Assembly (NCBI GenBank): GCA_903813345.2
Contig: CAIIXF020000002.1
Location: forward strand, 20,166,455-20,226,454
DNA length: 60,000 bases
Direction of reading: 5' to 3'
Source: Owenia fusiformis
Taxonomy: Eukaryota > Annelida > Polychaeta > Sabellida > Oweniidae
The notes below the pieces were generated by a model. The model did not search any database, was not told where the DNA came from, and saw nothing but the letters and a program-made list of their open reading frames with translations. How positions within the stretch are numbered: the first letter of the stretch is position 1; each line of letters opens with the position of its first letter. The translations under genes were made by a program, and so were the position numbers. Positions 24,301 to 37,311 of this stretch are shown piece by piece.

Positions 24301-24406
24301 CATGTATCATCCAGATTCAGATGCTTGGACAACTAACACGAAGGAGACATATTGTCAAGATTCCAAGCAGCTTGAAGACGCTCGGGTTAACCTAAAGCTC
24401 ATATAA
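21399..24406 (+). CDS. TNF receptor-like protein 3 (long cytoplasmic tail)
   Basis: Four exons: 21399-21449, 23063-23354, 23545-23703 and 23994-24406 (phases 0,1,1); open, 304 residues. Exon 1 is a short signal peptide (MADINIGFFLSIAVCSM). Exon 2 has the full cysteine pattern (CVPCSKC, CTVCSGC, KNCTKHSDTRCGDC) and is closest to receptor 1. Exon 3 begins YTWDSMLEEC followed by a Thr-rich stalk. Exon 4 encodes VWLLVGTSASIVAFISIIIV as the membrane helix and a tail of about 98 residues, three times those of receptors 1, 2 and 4. The tail is polar and acidic, without a death domain; no convincing TRAF-binding peptide was found. Intron 1 (1.6 kb) contains a LINE remnant. This is the receptor in the array best equipped to signal by itself. 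Confidence 0.86.
22059..22289 (-). pseudogene. LINE reverse-transcriptase C-terminal remnant
   Basis: The frame begins with NIWNKIPRELKSLP and SFKYNLKKLLF, the motif found at the C-terminus of CR1/L2/Jockey-type LINE proteins; the LINE ending at 38929 has the equivalent LGPNLWNALPHDIKK. Only the 3' end is present, inside receptor 3 intron 1. Confidence 0.6.
23815..23910. repeat. Low-complexity ACAAGACAAC repeat
   Basis: Purine/C-rich simple sequence of ACAC, AAGAC and ACAACAC words in receptor 3 intron 3. It produces spurious frames on both strands. Confidence 0.75.
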
Positions 24407-27400
24407 TCATTCAGGAATATATAGAGTGTCTCGAAAGTATGGGACCACAATAGGCAGACCGATACCAATGTCTCAAAAGTATGTGTCACGTGGTTCAACT
24501 CACAAATGGCAAAAAGCGTAGGCATTTTAAAACGTAGTGTTTGGTGAAAATTAAGGACACCCTTATATAATGGTATTACTTAATTCATGTGCATACTATA
24601 CAAATATTGAATTCTGTGGAGTTGCCCGAAGGGCGAGGTGAATACATCCCTCAGAAATATATAGATATTAAACGATCACAGAATTCAATATTTGTTTTAT
24701 TATTTCCCCATTAAAGTAGTACACAATATTAAAGTTAGAAGTACACAATATTGTTATGATATGGCGTTTAGTTTCAACGTATTTCCAAACGTTTGCCAAT
24801 ATATATTCTGTTATAATTCACGATCTCAGTCACACCATGGATAAAAATTAGATTCCGAACTTCCATGTTAAAGTCCATAGTCTTCGTGCTTTGATTAGTT
24901 GACTTTTTGAATATATTTGTTAATTCTTAAATATCCGGATCCCTTGTTTGTTGTACAGTTGTGAACCTTTTCTTGGGAGGACTTCCTGATACAACTTCAT
25001 CGATATCGGATGAAAATACTTTTTACTAAATTCCAGGGAATTAGGTGATGTGACGTCATTTTAATTGAATTTATAGTGGTATTCACCATCATGATAAACC
25101 ATGACATTTCATTTCTTCTCAGCCCTGAGATGCTATGATATAATGAGCTTGATTTGGCGATCCAGGAGAGCCCAAAATTGAGGATTTTTGAGATCTTTTT
25201 CATCCCAGCTCATATTTCATTTAATTGGGGTCATTAAACTTGTGTACCTAATATCTGCTGTTAAATACAATGTCTATTATATAATGTATTGACATTAAGG
25301 TATATGATTACATGATATTAACTATCACACTTATTGACAGTTACAACTCTTCCAATCTGATGTACTCAGATCACAGAATATGCCACATAATATCAGAGCA
25401 TGTTTCAGGTGAAACAGAAGGATGCTATGAGTATCAGAATGGGACGGGTATTCACTAAAAAGGACGTCACTGCCGGTGAATACACTCTTCACACGTTTTC
25501 TAAGCAGGGAGACATGGAATAGCTTTATATATTTTTAGTCACATGATATCTAATTGACAAATGAGAGAACGGGTATCACGGCATGGAAATAATAATCACA
25601 AATATTGTTATGTTGTAAATACGTATTGTCTTAAAAGTGCAATTGATTACTAACACTTTATGCATACACGTTTTTATTGTTGGTTCATTTTAACTACCTT
25701 CGACCAATGTGTATTTTTTAAATAGGCCTAAATATATTTTTCATTGTTCAATTTTATGTTTTATTACTTATATAAGTAGTATTCATCTCAATAAATATAT
25801 TGTCTTATTAAACTTTTATATGTTTTAAAAGCGCGTTGATTAATTACATTAAATGTTAAAAAATGTTTGATCCATTTGTTTGTCTTAATTTTGAATTGAC
25901 ATTTCCCAGCAAAACTCTCTCTCTCGGTGTGCTTGATCTCAAGTACCCCATGTAAAATGACATGCAATGAATTTCGAAAATTGAAAAGCGTATACTAGTA
26001 GTTTTGCTTTCTGCTGATTTTATGTTTCTTGAAATACATACCGTAATTTGTTCTATTTTCTGCCAAAAGTTATCTATTTTACACTGTTTTGAAGACCTGG
26101 CGACACGTTTTTATATCAATAGCCTATATATAGACTGGTCCTCGGTCCCGGGTACTCTGTTTACTAGGCCATCTCTCCGGTATGGCGGTTAATACCACGG
26201 TCACATTTGCTTCGATCCGATCTTCAACACCGGCGCCTGGCCGATGAGTATTTTGTTCTTCAACACTGGTTGAACCAGTTGTGTCGGGTACAGAAAACAT
26301 TTGCGCCTCGCCCTGCGCATATATGTGTGGCCTCTAAAAGTTAGTTTTCAATAAATTCACGATCCTTTGAACAAAAAGTCTTTCAAAAATCACTTTTTGA
26401 AATTAAAAAAAATCCCATGTCACATTTTGATAAAATTGGGTAAGACTACAATATAAGCCAAAGTGTTTTTAACTTTTTATGGGGTTTGAAGTTTACACTT
26501 ACACGTCGAATAAGGAATGATGGAACTTGTGTTCTTTTTTCCCGAGATGCTCTTTAGAGCGAAAGTGAGATAACTTTTGTCTGTTGACAGTTCATTTAAT
26601 AACACTGCCAAAGGTCTCGTATTTAAGATATTTGCAGATTTTCTTTGCACAACAATAAAAATCATTTAAAATAGTAATATGTCACTACACGATCTCAATA
26701 GAAATCATTTAAAATAATAATATGTCACTACACGATCTCAATAGAAATCATTTAAAATAATAATATGCCACTACACGATACTCAATAAGTCTTCGTTCAT
26801 TAAACAAGAGGGTCATCTTAAATGCAAATTAATGTTAAGTGTAACTTATAAGACCAATAATGGCTTATAGGAACCTAAAAAAGCTAAACTGAATAATTGA
26901 GTTTTTGTATTGACTACTGATGTTTCTATATGGCAATTTTGTCATCAGCATGAATTAAAATTTAAAGTTTCATCAATAGAAAATGAAACCATCAACCCAA
27001 TTACATAAATAGTTTTCTTATGACTTCCTCCTCTCTTCAAATATTTTTTACTCCGAAAATAAACACTCAATTCGAGGAAAGTTTAAAGTTTCTGAGACTC
27101 AGATGATAATTTAGTTTCATTTTCTTATTCAATATGAATCATTTCAGCCTTTTTGCAAGCCAACAATCTCTCAGTTTGGGTTCATAGATACGCACTCTAC
27201 TGTAAAGTAATGTAAAGTATCAAAAGTTTAAAAAATTGATTTTCTTTATTTGAATAGTCTTGAACAAATCTGGGAATACTAAACCATGATTTTATTCCAA
27301 GAACAAATATTGTTAAAAAATTACCGAACTGTATGGAATGGTAAGACATTTTTTAGGCATATACACGTAGACTTAATAAATATAATTTTATTGAATACCC

Positions 27401-27706
27401 AACACGGATAGATTTATTAATATCAGGAATTTAGATTAAAATTACCCTTTAATACAGTTTAATTGTGAAAATATTCCCAGCTCCTACTCGTCTACGTCTA
27501 AGACTTAATATCCTAAAATTAGTCTCAATCAAAGCTTTCCTTATGACGAAACAACCAATAACTAAAACAATGGATTGCTCATACAGGTTACCATAGTTAT
27601 TGTAGCCAAGAGTTCCCAAAACAGTCACTTATTCGAATGACAAACCCCTTGGAGTGGTAAAACAGTTTACGTGCTTTGGAAACAAAAAGGTGTAGCCTAG
27701 TACAAT
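24407..27706. other. Intergenic between receptor 3 and the Ly6-type gene
   Basis: No gene recognised. Contains a hairpin at 24601-24695 (AATATTGAATTCTGTG inverted, loop with GCCCGAAGGGC), a dispersed repeat at about 25085-25450 shared with 42650-42760 and 54135-54220 (word ACTCATAGCATCTTTCTGTT on one strand), and three 43-bp tandem units at 26659-26787 (AATATGTCACTACACGATC). Confidence 0.55.
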
Positions 27707-28975
27707 ATGACGCTGCTCACACTCCTTATGGCATTAGGTATCCTATTTTCAAGTTTAGCAATCGGTGAGTATTGAAGTAAAAAATGCAGTTCAAACTTCA
27801 GGGAATACAGTGTCACACCTTCACAGATCACGATCTAAGCTTGGGGATGAGGGAAATGTAGAATGTCACGAGACTCTTTGGTGATTTTGAAGTCATGTCT
27901 ACACGTCACAGTAGAAAACCAATTTATTTTTCCAGGGACAATATGATTTTTCGAGTATATATGATTTTAAGAAGGATAATATGATTTTATTTCCCAGGGA
28001 AAACAGTAGTATTATGGAATAAAATACAATGCAATACAATACAACACAATACAATTACGACTTGAGATATGCTCTAAATTCCCATTTTCTACTTGCCCAT
28101 AAAAGTCTAGATGTACTTTTAGGAGACTGCAGCATATGTTACGTGTGTGAACATTCTGATTGTGGCCAACAAACCAACATTGACCCGTCCAATACAGCAA
28201 CTTGTGAGTTAGGATGTTTCAAAGGAAGGATTGCTGCAGAGAATGATGGAGGTCAGTTACATATAAGAAAAAGTTTAGAAAAATACTTTGCAGTCCCAGA
28301 TTCATTGATCCAAGATTATGAACGTACCTGTACTAGGCGTAATATTTTACCCGCTTGTAATGTCGTAATGATCGTGGACGTATCTGTAGTAGACGTAATA
28401 TTTTAGCTGCTTGTAATTTCGTAATGATCGTGAACGTATCAATAGGCCAGAGACATAATGTTATTATATGTCTCTGTATAGGCCCAATATATTAGCTGCT
28501 TGTAATGTTGTTACATTCTGGCATGCCAGAGGCCCACTTATCTGCCGTTTGCGAGAGACTTTGGAAGGGTATTTAGGGGGCGCGGCTATCGCGATGACAT
28601 CAAAAAAGGGAAAAGGGCATTCTGGTATGCCAGAGCCCCTCTTATCTGCAGTTTGCGAGAGAAGGATAAAGACAAATGGGACGTGGCTATCGCGATGATG
28701 TTGTTATGATATTCTTTAATGTACCTGTAGGAGGCCTAAACGTATATGAAGTGCTTGTAATGTTGTATTGATTATTTTCAGTAAGATACTTAAGAAGTTG
28801 TGCTGTAACACACATGAATGACCAGTGCTTTAAGCCCAAGAGGTTTATTAAAGGATTTTACCTGCATGATACTTGCTACTGCAATAATGACTACTGTAAC
28901 AGCGCCACCTTTCTGTCTACACCCGTACTACTTACTACATCGTCATTGGTAGTCACACTGATGTACATTCTGTAG
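27707..28975 (+). CDS. Ly6/uPAR-domain protein, probably GPI-anchored
   Basis: Three exons: 27707-27764, 28123-28251 and 28782-28975, all with phase-1 junctions and GT-AG ends; open, 126 residues. Signal peptide MTLLTLLMALGILFSSLA, then a cysteine-rich three-finger domain starting CSICYVCEHSDC, with ATCELGCF in the middle and the diagnostic end TCYCNNDYCN. After that comes a Thr/Ser-rich linker and a hydrophobic C-terminal tail (SSLVVTLMYIL), the layout for GPI attachment. The short exon 1 carrying only the signal peptide is typical of the family. Function cannot be read from sequence; relatives act as membrane-bound chaperones or modulators of receptors and channels. It lies between two receptor genes but is not related to them. 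Confidence 0.78.
28323..28760. repeat. 56-bp and ~104-bp tandem repeats in Ly6 intron 2
   Basis: A unit with CGTAATATTTTAGCTGCTTG recurs at 28338 and 28394 (56-bp period), with decayed copies near 28488 and 28735. Between them, a block with CATTCTGG(C/T)ATGCCAGAG and GGCTATCGCGATGA is duplicated at about 28513 and 28617. Confidence 0.7.
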
Positions 28976-30720
28976 GAAGATTTCGTCTGATCGTGTCCAC
29001 TGCATGGTTTCTAGTCGTTTTTATGTCACCACCAAAAAGTGGTGACATATTGTTATGGTCTCCGTTTTTTGCGACGGCGGTTGGCGTCCGGCGGTTGGCG
29101 TCCGGCGTCTGTAACAATTACTTACAACTTCCTATAACTTAACAAATACTGTTTAGACTGACTTCAATTTTTTCTAAATCATCTACATGCTCTCAGAAGT
29201 TCAAATCTGACTTTAGATTTGACATTTGACCTTCAATGACCTTTTCAAGGTCAAAAAGGTGTTTTTTCAACTTGCTTCACATTGACTAAATTTTTTTTCA
29301 AAATCATCTACATGTTCTCAGAAATTCAAATCTGACTTTAGATTTGACATTTGACCTTCAAATCTGACTTTAGATTTGACATTTGACCTTCAATGACCTT
29401 CTCAAGGTCAAAAAAGGTCTGTTTTCAACTTGCTTCAAATTGACTAAAAAAAATTTCAAAATCATCTACGTGTTCTCAGAAATTCAAATCTGACTTTAGA
29501 TTTGACTTAAGATTTGACATTTGACCTTCAATGACCTTCTCAAAGTCAAAAAAGGTCAAAAAGGTCTTTTTTCAACTTGCTTCAAATTGACTAATTTTTT
29601 TTTCAAAATCATCTACATGTTAATGTAATTCTAGAATAGATAAAAGAGGGGGTGGTGTCTGTATAAATGTTCACAACTCCTTGCAGTATATTACACGCAA
29701 TGACCTTAGGGTTGATAATCTAGAGTGTGAATCAGTAGCTATTGAATTAATCAGTCAAAACTCAAAAAATATCATTATTACTGTCATATATAAGCCACCT
29801 GGTGTTGATGTGTCACATTTTAATAGTGACTTGGGTGATTATATGAATAAAATAGCAGATGAGGGTAAATTATCTTACATCATGGGTGACTTCAACATTG
29901 ATTTACTTAAGGTTGAATCTCATGAACCCACACATGATTTTCTGAACCAGTTTTATTCATTCAACCATGTCCCACTAATATATAGGCCGACAAGAATTAC
30001 TGACAAGACTGCAACTCTTATAGATAATATTTTTACTAATGTCCCTAATATTGATGGATGTGGTATCATCATGGAGGACATTTCTGATCACTTTCCAATC
30101 TATTCCATTTCACATTATGATACTACTAAATCTAAAAAAACATTAAGCAGTTATCGTAATTTCAATGACTCTAATAAGCAATTATTTCTTGAGAAACTCT
30201 CAAATGTCGACTGGACCCCTTGCTATAAAAGTCAAGATGTAAACATAGCATTTAATATCTTCATTAACTTGTTAATGGAACAATATGATTCTTCATTTCC
30301 ACTCAAATCCAAATTTATCAAAGTTAATCATGATCCTAATAGACCCTGGTTGACTTCTGGCATCTTAACTTCTGCCAAAACTAAAAATAAGCTATATACC
30401 AAATATTTGAAAAATCCCCGTTGCAAAACAGGAAAAGCTTACAAGTCCTTCAACCATAAACTTAAGCACATAATTAAATACTCAAAACGTACACATTATC
30501 AAATTAAGTTTGCCGAAGTAAGTGGTAACATTAAAAAGTCTTGGTCTATCATTAATGAACTACTTGGAAAAAACAAAAAAGCTGCATTGCCATCTAAATT
30601 CACTATAAATGGAAAGGAAACAACAGATCATGAAATCATTTCCAATGGATTTAATAATTTTTTTACCAATATTGGTAAAAATCTAGCCAAGGAGATTCCA
30701 AAATCCCAAAAATGCTTTAA

Positions 30721-33700
30721 CCTCTTAGGTGCCAACTTAATTAAAAAGTGCCTTTTGCCAGTGCCGACTTATTTTAGTGAAAATGATCAAAATAGACCTA
30801 AATTATTAGATTTCTTTTAACTCTCTTATTCATGATAGTTATGACTTTAAATTGCACAATTATGTGAAAAAGTGGCATGGCTACGCATGGAGACTGAAAT
30901 GAGGTACAATAACATTTCGCGGTTTCCATGGTAACGGGGTTAATTAAATACATTTAAAAATACTGATTTTTACACTATTTGTAGTATCTTTCTCAAAGTA
31001 AACATTTGTAGTATTTCTTATATCTTAAGCTAATGTCAATGAATAAAGTTTCCCTCTTGGCGCTATCTAGAGATTAAAAAGCCATACATCAGAGGTTTTC
31101 CTTATTTAATAGCATAAGGTTTCAAAAATATCATATAAAGGCCTATAAATAAATGACAGTGACATCATAATAGCATTTCTGAAAAATCTTGAATAAAACA
31201 TTTTTTGACAATTTTTCTTAATACTAACAAAGGTACTGCTGTACTGTTTTAACTTTTTGTATACTTTTAGATATTGAACAACATGATAGATAATTTTAAT
31301 AAATATTCTATATTTTTTAATAAATAGGAACATAACGTATATATAGTATATTTATATAAAAATAGAGACCTTGAAAGTACCGCTCTTGAAGTCAATTGGC
31401 AAAATTGTATACCGATTTAAATTCCCTTAAATTTGAATATTCATCAGTTTTAGTGGTTCACTTTTCACATTACCCTTATGTATGTGATAGTAATACAAAT
31501 TAAAACATGTACAGTGAAAGAAAATATTATCTGCCCAACACAAGAAAAGATATTTCACTTTTTGTGGTTTTACAACATGGGGTCTATGGGGAATCTCCCC
31601 GACCAAGAAGTCACATTTTCAAAGAAAATTAAACTTTCAAAGTTGATAAACTCTTTTCAAAACCACATTTCTAGGTGTGATTTTACATGTAGATTCCAAA
31701 TATGATATCAGTTTGACTGCATTGTGAATTTTTAATTTCTACTCGCATTTAGACTATTACTCACATGTGAGTAGGTCATGTGAGTAGGTAGTTACCAGTT
31801 TCGCCACCAGGTGGCTGATTCGGGCAAATAACATACATGTAGCACGGTATTACTTGTCACTAGCTACATGCACAATATGGTACTACATTGAAAGCTCATA
31901 ATTTAAACAATGCATATATGGCACTCATTCTTCCTCCCTTGGAGCTGGCATTGCTGGGGTGTAATTCACCAATGTGTGATAGCGCCTGAAGCATGGAGTA
32001 ATGCAAAGTCCAACTCTGCAGTCAGGGCACCAATAGCGGCTTCTTGTGCCTGCGTAGGGCTTGTTGTGCAGAGGACGCTTTGCGCACACAGCACATATCT
32101 TTCTCTTGCCATCTGAAGCACAGTATACCAATACAAATGATTTATAATGACATATAACATCAGGCCCATTTCATGGAGGAATTATTATATTATATATTTG
32201 TTTAAATACTGACTACATTATGAATTATTCCAGCTGATCAGGTTCTATGATACACTCTGTAAACTACAAATAAATGCATCTTCTATTTATTCAATTATTT
32301 AATATTTTTCATTATTCATACAATTCAGTCAATATAATACTCTTAGCCTTGAAACTTTATTTAGCAACTTAGTGTGAACTTGTTGAATACTTACCAGGGA
32401 TAAGATCAGGGAAGCACCTTGAGACCAACCTAGGGTTCCTTGCCTCAACATACACAGACCTTGGCCTCCCTATCACTGCTTCTTTTTGGTAGTCCCCCAC
32501 CAGGTCATGAAGGAGGGCATTGTGGAAGGATCTATGGTCCAACCGACCACCAACTGTCTTGTAGGCAATGTAGGAGTTAACTTAAAGTACAATGAACAAA
32601 ATGCATGGAAATATGCAATGGATGTCATGCAAATAAATTTGTCTGTAGTAAGCAGCACTTTTTTTAATTTTTAATAGTAAGAGTAGCAGTGTAAAATTAA
32701 CTATACAATGTTTGCTATTTGTAACGGTGTAAGACCATGATATGAAAAATATGCTTTTCTTATTTTTCTTATTAAAAATCGATGATGGGACTTGAATTTG
32801 ATGATAGTCTTTATAAAATTTGCATGACTTTATTGAATGTACTCATTTTATCCTTTTTACTGATTTTACTAATGTTACTAACTTCATATAAACCAGACAT
32901 TGCTTCATTTTTTTACATAATAAGAAAGAAACATTTACTTCCTTTACCCTGGCCTAAAAGTCAATGTGTGATAGTGAAACATTGCTGAATGTGAGACTAA
33001 TTACAATATTAATACAATACCTGTTACTTTCAACAAACAGTTGATGAGCAGTTTCTTCCACAACTTAACCGATCTTATATGTGGGTTGAAAGGGGCCAGC
33101 ATTTGATCACTCCTGTCAACACCTCCCATGGAATGATTATATTGGTGTACCATTTCTGGTTTCCGAACTTCCCTACCCCTCGCATTCGTTGTCTGGATCA
33201 TCCTGCAAAATTGAAAGGGTGATCTGTTCTTTATAATCAATAATATAAAATAAAGATCTACCATAGCATTTATTGTCATTTTTGAAAATATAATGAAGTA
33301 AGAATCATTATTTTCTAGGATTTTTAACATTTCTTAAATGTGTATAATATTTATTTTAGTGCATGATTGTAATACATGATGTAATTGCACCCTTTATTAG
33401 GTGTTCAAATGTTAAAAAGGTAATCATTAACCTAACAAAACATTAAAAATTCAGTTTAAGGTGGTAAAATACTTTTATGTATACTTATTTATGTTACACA
33501 TTTTCTCGATTAGAAACATTCAAAAGCAGATTTTGGCCTGTATAGCTTTTAGCTCTTACAACATGGAGAAAGGTTGTTAGTGTTATCTAGAAACTGAGAA
33601 ACATGGGGGTTTAAGTTCAGGAAACCCCAAGTTAATTATACCAAGTCATTAACCCACTATCCAATAACATAAATGACATTCTCTATATGAAGAAGTAAAC

Positions 33701-36700
33701 TTAATGAATTAAATTGCAAAAACATTTTAAATACCTGGATGAATAAAGGGATGACAGCATGGAAACTTGCTTTGTTGATCCATATTTCAAGAGGACTGTG
33801 TGGTCTTTGGAGAAGGTTGTGACTTCATCCTGCCCAACACGAAGAGTCCTGAAGCCTGCAGGGAGACCTCTCCTACCAGCGTTTATCATGCATGTCACAT
33901 GCGTGTTTTCCCTCAGCATGTCATCAACCAAAGCAACAGAGCCAAATGCTTTGTCCAATGTTATGTGATGACCCTTGTTGAGATAAGGTGTGGCCAGCTC
34001 ATTTACTAGGTCATAGCCAAAACCATGCTCTCCATAGTTTCCAAGACCAAGGTTTCTTCTTCCTAAGAGAAAATTTGAGACATAAGTAACCATTTATTTA
34101 TTTTGACAGTAATAAAATGCTTCATAACATAACATAACATTTGCAACATAAATTGTCACACTCAGAGAAAAATGAGAAACACTTCATATTCATGACCTAA
34201 ACTTAGATTAATTAGAAAGTGACATAATTTCACTAGACAATTTTAAACTGCCAAAAAATGAAAAATGAGTTCCATGAAAATGAGAAATGAAATATTCCCT
34301 CATTTTGAGCAGTAGTGTAATTAGGATCGACATTTATAACATATTATAGATATCTATTGATAGGTACCTGTGTACATTTTCATGGCTGTGCTAAAAGCAG
34401 TAGCACTGTCAGCAACACTGTGTAGTTTTGCTCCAAAGCGTGCCCTCTTTGTTGGGATGTACTGCACTGATGCATCATGTCCTTTGTGGCCTAAGAATCA
34501 GAAAGAGCTAAATAAAAGAAGGTTAGCCAATTCAAACATTGAGTAATGGTTTCATGTGGTAATTTCAAAAATATTGGCCCATATATTCAAAAAGAGGGAA
34601 TTTCGGGAAATCCAATATGAAAGCCAAAATTTGCATGTAAACAAAGTTTTATTATCAATATTGTAATTCAGTATACAGTAAAACCTGTCTAATTTAAACA
34701 CCATTGGGGCCGGCTAAGTGTCCAGATTAGGAGGTTATTCTGGATTTTGAAGAAATGTTAGTACATTCTAAATAAAATTACTAGTTCTTTTTACCATGTA
34801 GCTTTATGCCATTCAAATGATTCGAAAATTCAATTCAAATGAATTTAGTCATGCTAGAAACCCCCATTATGTTTGAGACCATTCAAGGTTTTTTCAAAAG
34901 TTTTGATATGACAAATCAGTGTGAACTTTCAAATATTTGATCAATTGTATGAAACGTGTGATATGTATGAAAAATGTTCTATCTATTATAAGACAGGTTA
35001 ATTTATATATGATTGTTCACTTTTCAAATTGGGAGGTGTTCATATTTCTAGGTTTTTCAATAATGGGAGTCAATGGGAGAACAAATGGGACTGATTAAAG
35101 TTTTCACCTTGAGAGGTGTATGGATAAGCCATGCGTTTGGATATGCAGGTTTTACTGTACACAATTTTTTCTACCTGTTTAAACCTGAACTTTGTATATT
35201 TTTTTAAAAGTTTAAGTTAAAGTTTATTCCAATCTTAACATGTCACATGCAATCAAATACAAAAAAAAGTCAAATACAATGTGATAGATAATGATAGATT
35301 TGAGTTCATATACTTACCAACTAAAGATTCATCTATGCAGATGTCTCTTCCCATCTGCCAACCCTCAGCAGATCTCTCATTTATGAGGTCAATCACTGGC
35401 TTTACCTTGAAGGAAGGATCAAATCCTAGCTGCCCCCTTGGAACTTGCAGTTGGTTATTGTTACAGTGCAGGAACCTGTAGATCAACTGCCACCTGTAGA
35501 GACATTTATGTGTAACTGTACATTATCATATAACTGGTAATGGTATCAGCTGGTATCAAGTGTACATTATATATTTCAATATTGTTATGTACATGTATAT
35601 ACTGCACAAAGCTATTTTGGGAGTTGATTATCTGTAGTATTTCATAAATCTTATACTAAAAAACTTAAAATTGGGTTAAATAAGTAACATTAATATGTAT
35701 TGTTGTTTCTAGGTTTTGAGGTTTAAGTTTTTTTCAATTTTCATGTAATTTATTATTTCTTTCAAGTACCTGTTTCTTGACATGGTTTCACCGAAAGCTG
35801 GTGTATGCTGAAGCCTTGTCTCCATGCTGGTATTCCAGTATGAAGGCAGTGTGCCTTTCTGCACTACCCCCATGTTTAGAAGAAGGCCAATAAAGGCCTT
35901 CATCTCACAGTGTGTCGTATCCACCCACTCCCTTGCTCGCGAATGTTCTGCTAAGTCTTCGGAGAGGCATTGAGCGGCATACCTGGAATGAATGATAATA
36001 TTCAGAGTCAATGTGTACTCAGTCTACTGTATTTACTGTTTAGGCTGTATACATGTACCTGTACTGTACATGTAATATAGGTCTAATATATGTATAAAGT
36101 TACAAATTACAGTAGTAGGCAAGCCACCATTGGATTAAATGTACAATACAGTATGGATATTTTGTATAGCACATGTAGATATCTAGCATAAAACAAACCT
36201 CATAAATATTGACTTCTAAGTATCTATGTATATACTAGCCTAGTACTTGAGAGCATATGAACATACCTGTTTGTTTCATCAACCAAAATGTCAAACAGGT
36301 CAACCCTGACCTGACCAGGCTGGGTTCTAGTCGAGTAGAACATAAACCACTCTAAAGGTCTAGCTGTCGCCTCTGGGGAACCTGCAGTGGGTCCCTGCCT
36401 CAACCCAAACCTAACATTTGTTAGATCCACCTCTTCGGGACCACATTGGGTCCACTCCCCGTCACCCTGGACACCCCCTACTGCCCCTTGTACTACATCA
36501 TCGTCCTCATCATCAGTACTTAGTGGTGAAAAATCGTTTTCAGACAAGTTGTCAAACCAATCAAGTTCGACATTGGCAGCCATATTGGTTACTATCAACT
36601 ATTACCAAAAGTAGGTCATGAATGACCACGAATTATATCCCAAGTAAATCATAAATTACCGAAAATACATGCAGTATTCATATATAATTTACTTTTTACT

Positions 36701-37311
36701 ACCTACAAGATATCAAGACTAATCAAATTTCACATTAGTTCAAGTAAAACAATCCTAATTTATATGTTAAAAATTCAAAAACAATGAAAAAAAGTGAAGC
36801 AACAAATTTTGTGACCTGTCATTTTGTTTTTCTTTGTAGGAATAAAAATTGCACTTTACTCTACCTCGACACGATATTCCCCTCTAACGAATACAGAAAA
36901 GGCAAAAAAACTGTATTTCTGATTTTTCTAACAAGATTCTATTGTATTTATAACATGAGCTTGGATAAAATCGAAATGGCATGAAATCAAAAATGATTGG
37001 TCCCATTGTTATGATCATGTGACGGTCATGTGATACTCTAAATTTTCGAAAGATTTGATTCAGGTAATTTTTCTCTGCTTTTATGCATGATTTCTCCTTT
37101 CCCTGGGTCAACTATACACTGTAAACAAGTTCTACGCAACTAATTTGCCAATATGTATTTATCTGTGTGGTTGATTGGTTGATAAAACAAATAAATAAAC
37201 ATAAATAATCAAAGGTCTGCACTTCAAGAAATTCTCACGTTGAAACGACATAAATGTCGTAATGGCACGAAGACGGGAAACGACATATATGTCGTAACGG
37301 CACCAAAGAGG
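30721..37311 (-). mobile_element. Complete piggyBac element
   Basis: Terminal inverted repeats CCTCTTAGGTGCC (30721-30733) and GGCACCAAAGAGG (37299-37311) match at 12 of 13 positions. TTAA duplications lie at 30717-30720 and 37312-37315. Removing the element plus one TTAA restores the LINE reading frame exactly. Near the right end are two palindromes, ACGACATAAATGTCGT and ACGACATATATGTCGT, each next to a TGCC/GGCAC word; GTGCC words recur at the left end as subterminal repeats. The 6591-bp length comes from introns in the transposase gene. Confidence 0.88.
31925..36598 (-). CDS. piggyBac transposase, open, 8 exons
   Basis: Exons (minus): 36598-36267, 35982-35770, 35493-35318, 34490-34368, 34062-33735, 33202-33021, 32580-32395 and 32112-31925. 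All have GT-AG ends and compatible phases, giving 575 residues without a stop; start at 36598 or the next Met (36583). The N-terminus is acidic (DDEDDDVV). The DDE_Tnp_1_7-type core has ICIDESLVG (first Asp), ITLDKAFGS (second Asp), and KPEMVHQYNHSMGGVDRSDQ (third Asp), all in the expected order, then VNSYIAYKTVGG. The C-terminus is a cysteine-rich zinc-binding domain (CAVC, WCPDC, CITPC, RYHT). It performs cut-and-paste transposition at TTAA. Intactness suggests recent insertion or recent activity; a domesticated host gene is less likely because it still sits between matching element ends. Confidence 0.87.

Noticed and set aside
29025-29620. Regular repeats that could suggest a CRISPR array
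   Set aside because: Eukaryotic context, diverged repeats and variable spacing; they belong to a transposable element interior also seen at 39.2 and 44.9 kb.
30817-30820. TTAA at 30817-30820 as the left boundary of the piggyBac element
   Set aside because: No terminal match follows it, and joining there breaks the LINE frame. TTAA at 30717-30720 is followed by CCTCTTAGGTGCC and keeps the frame.
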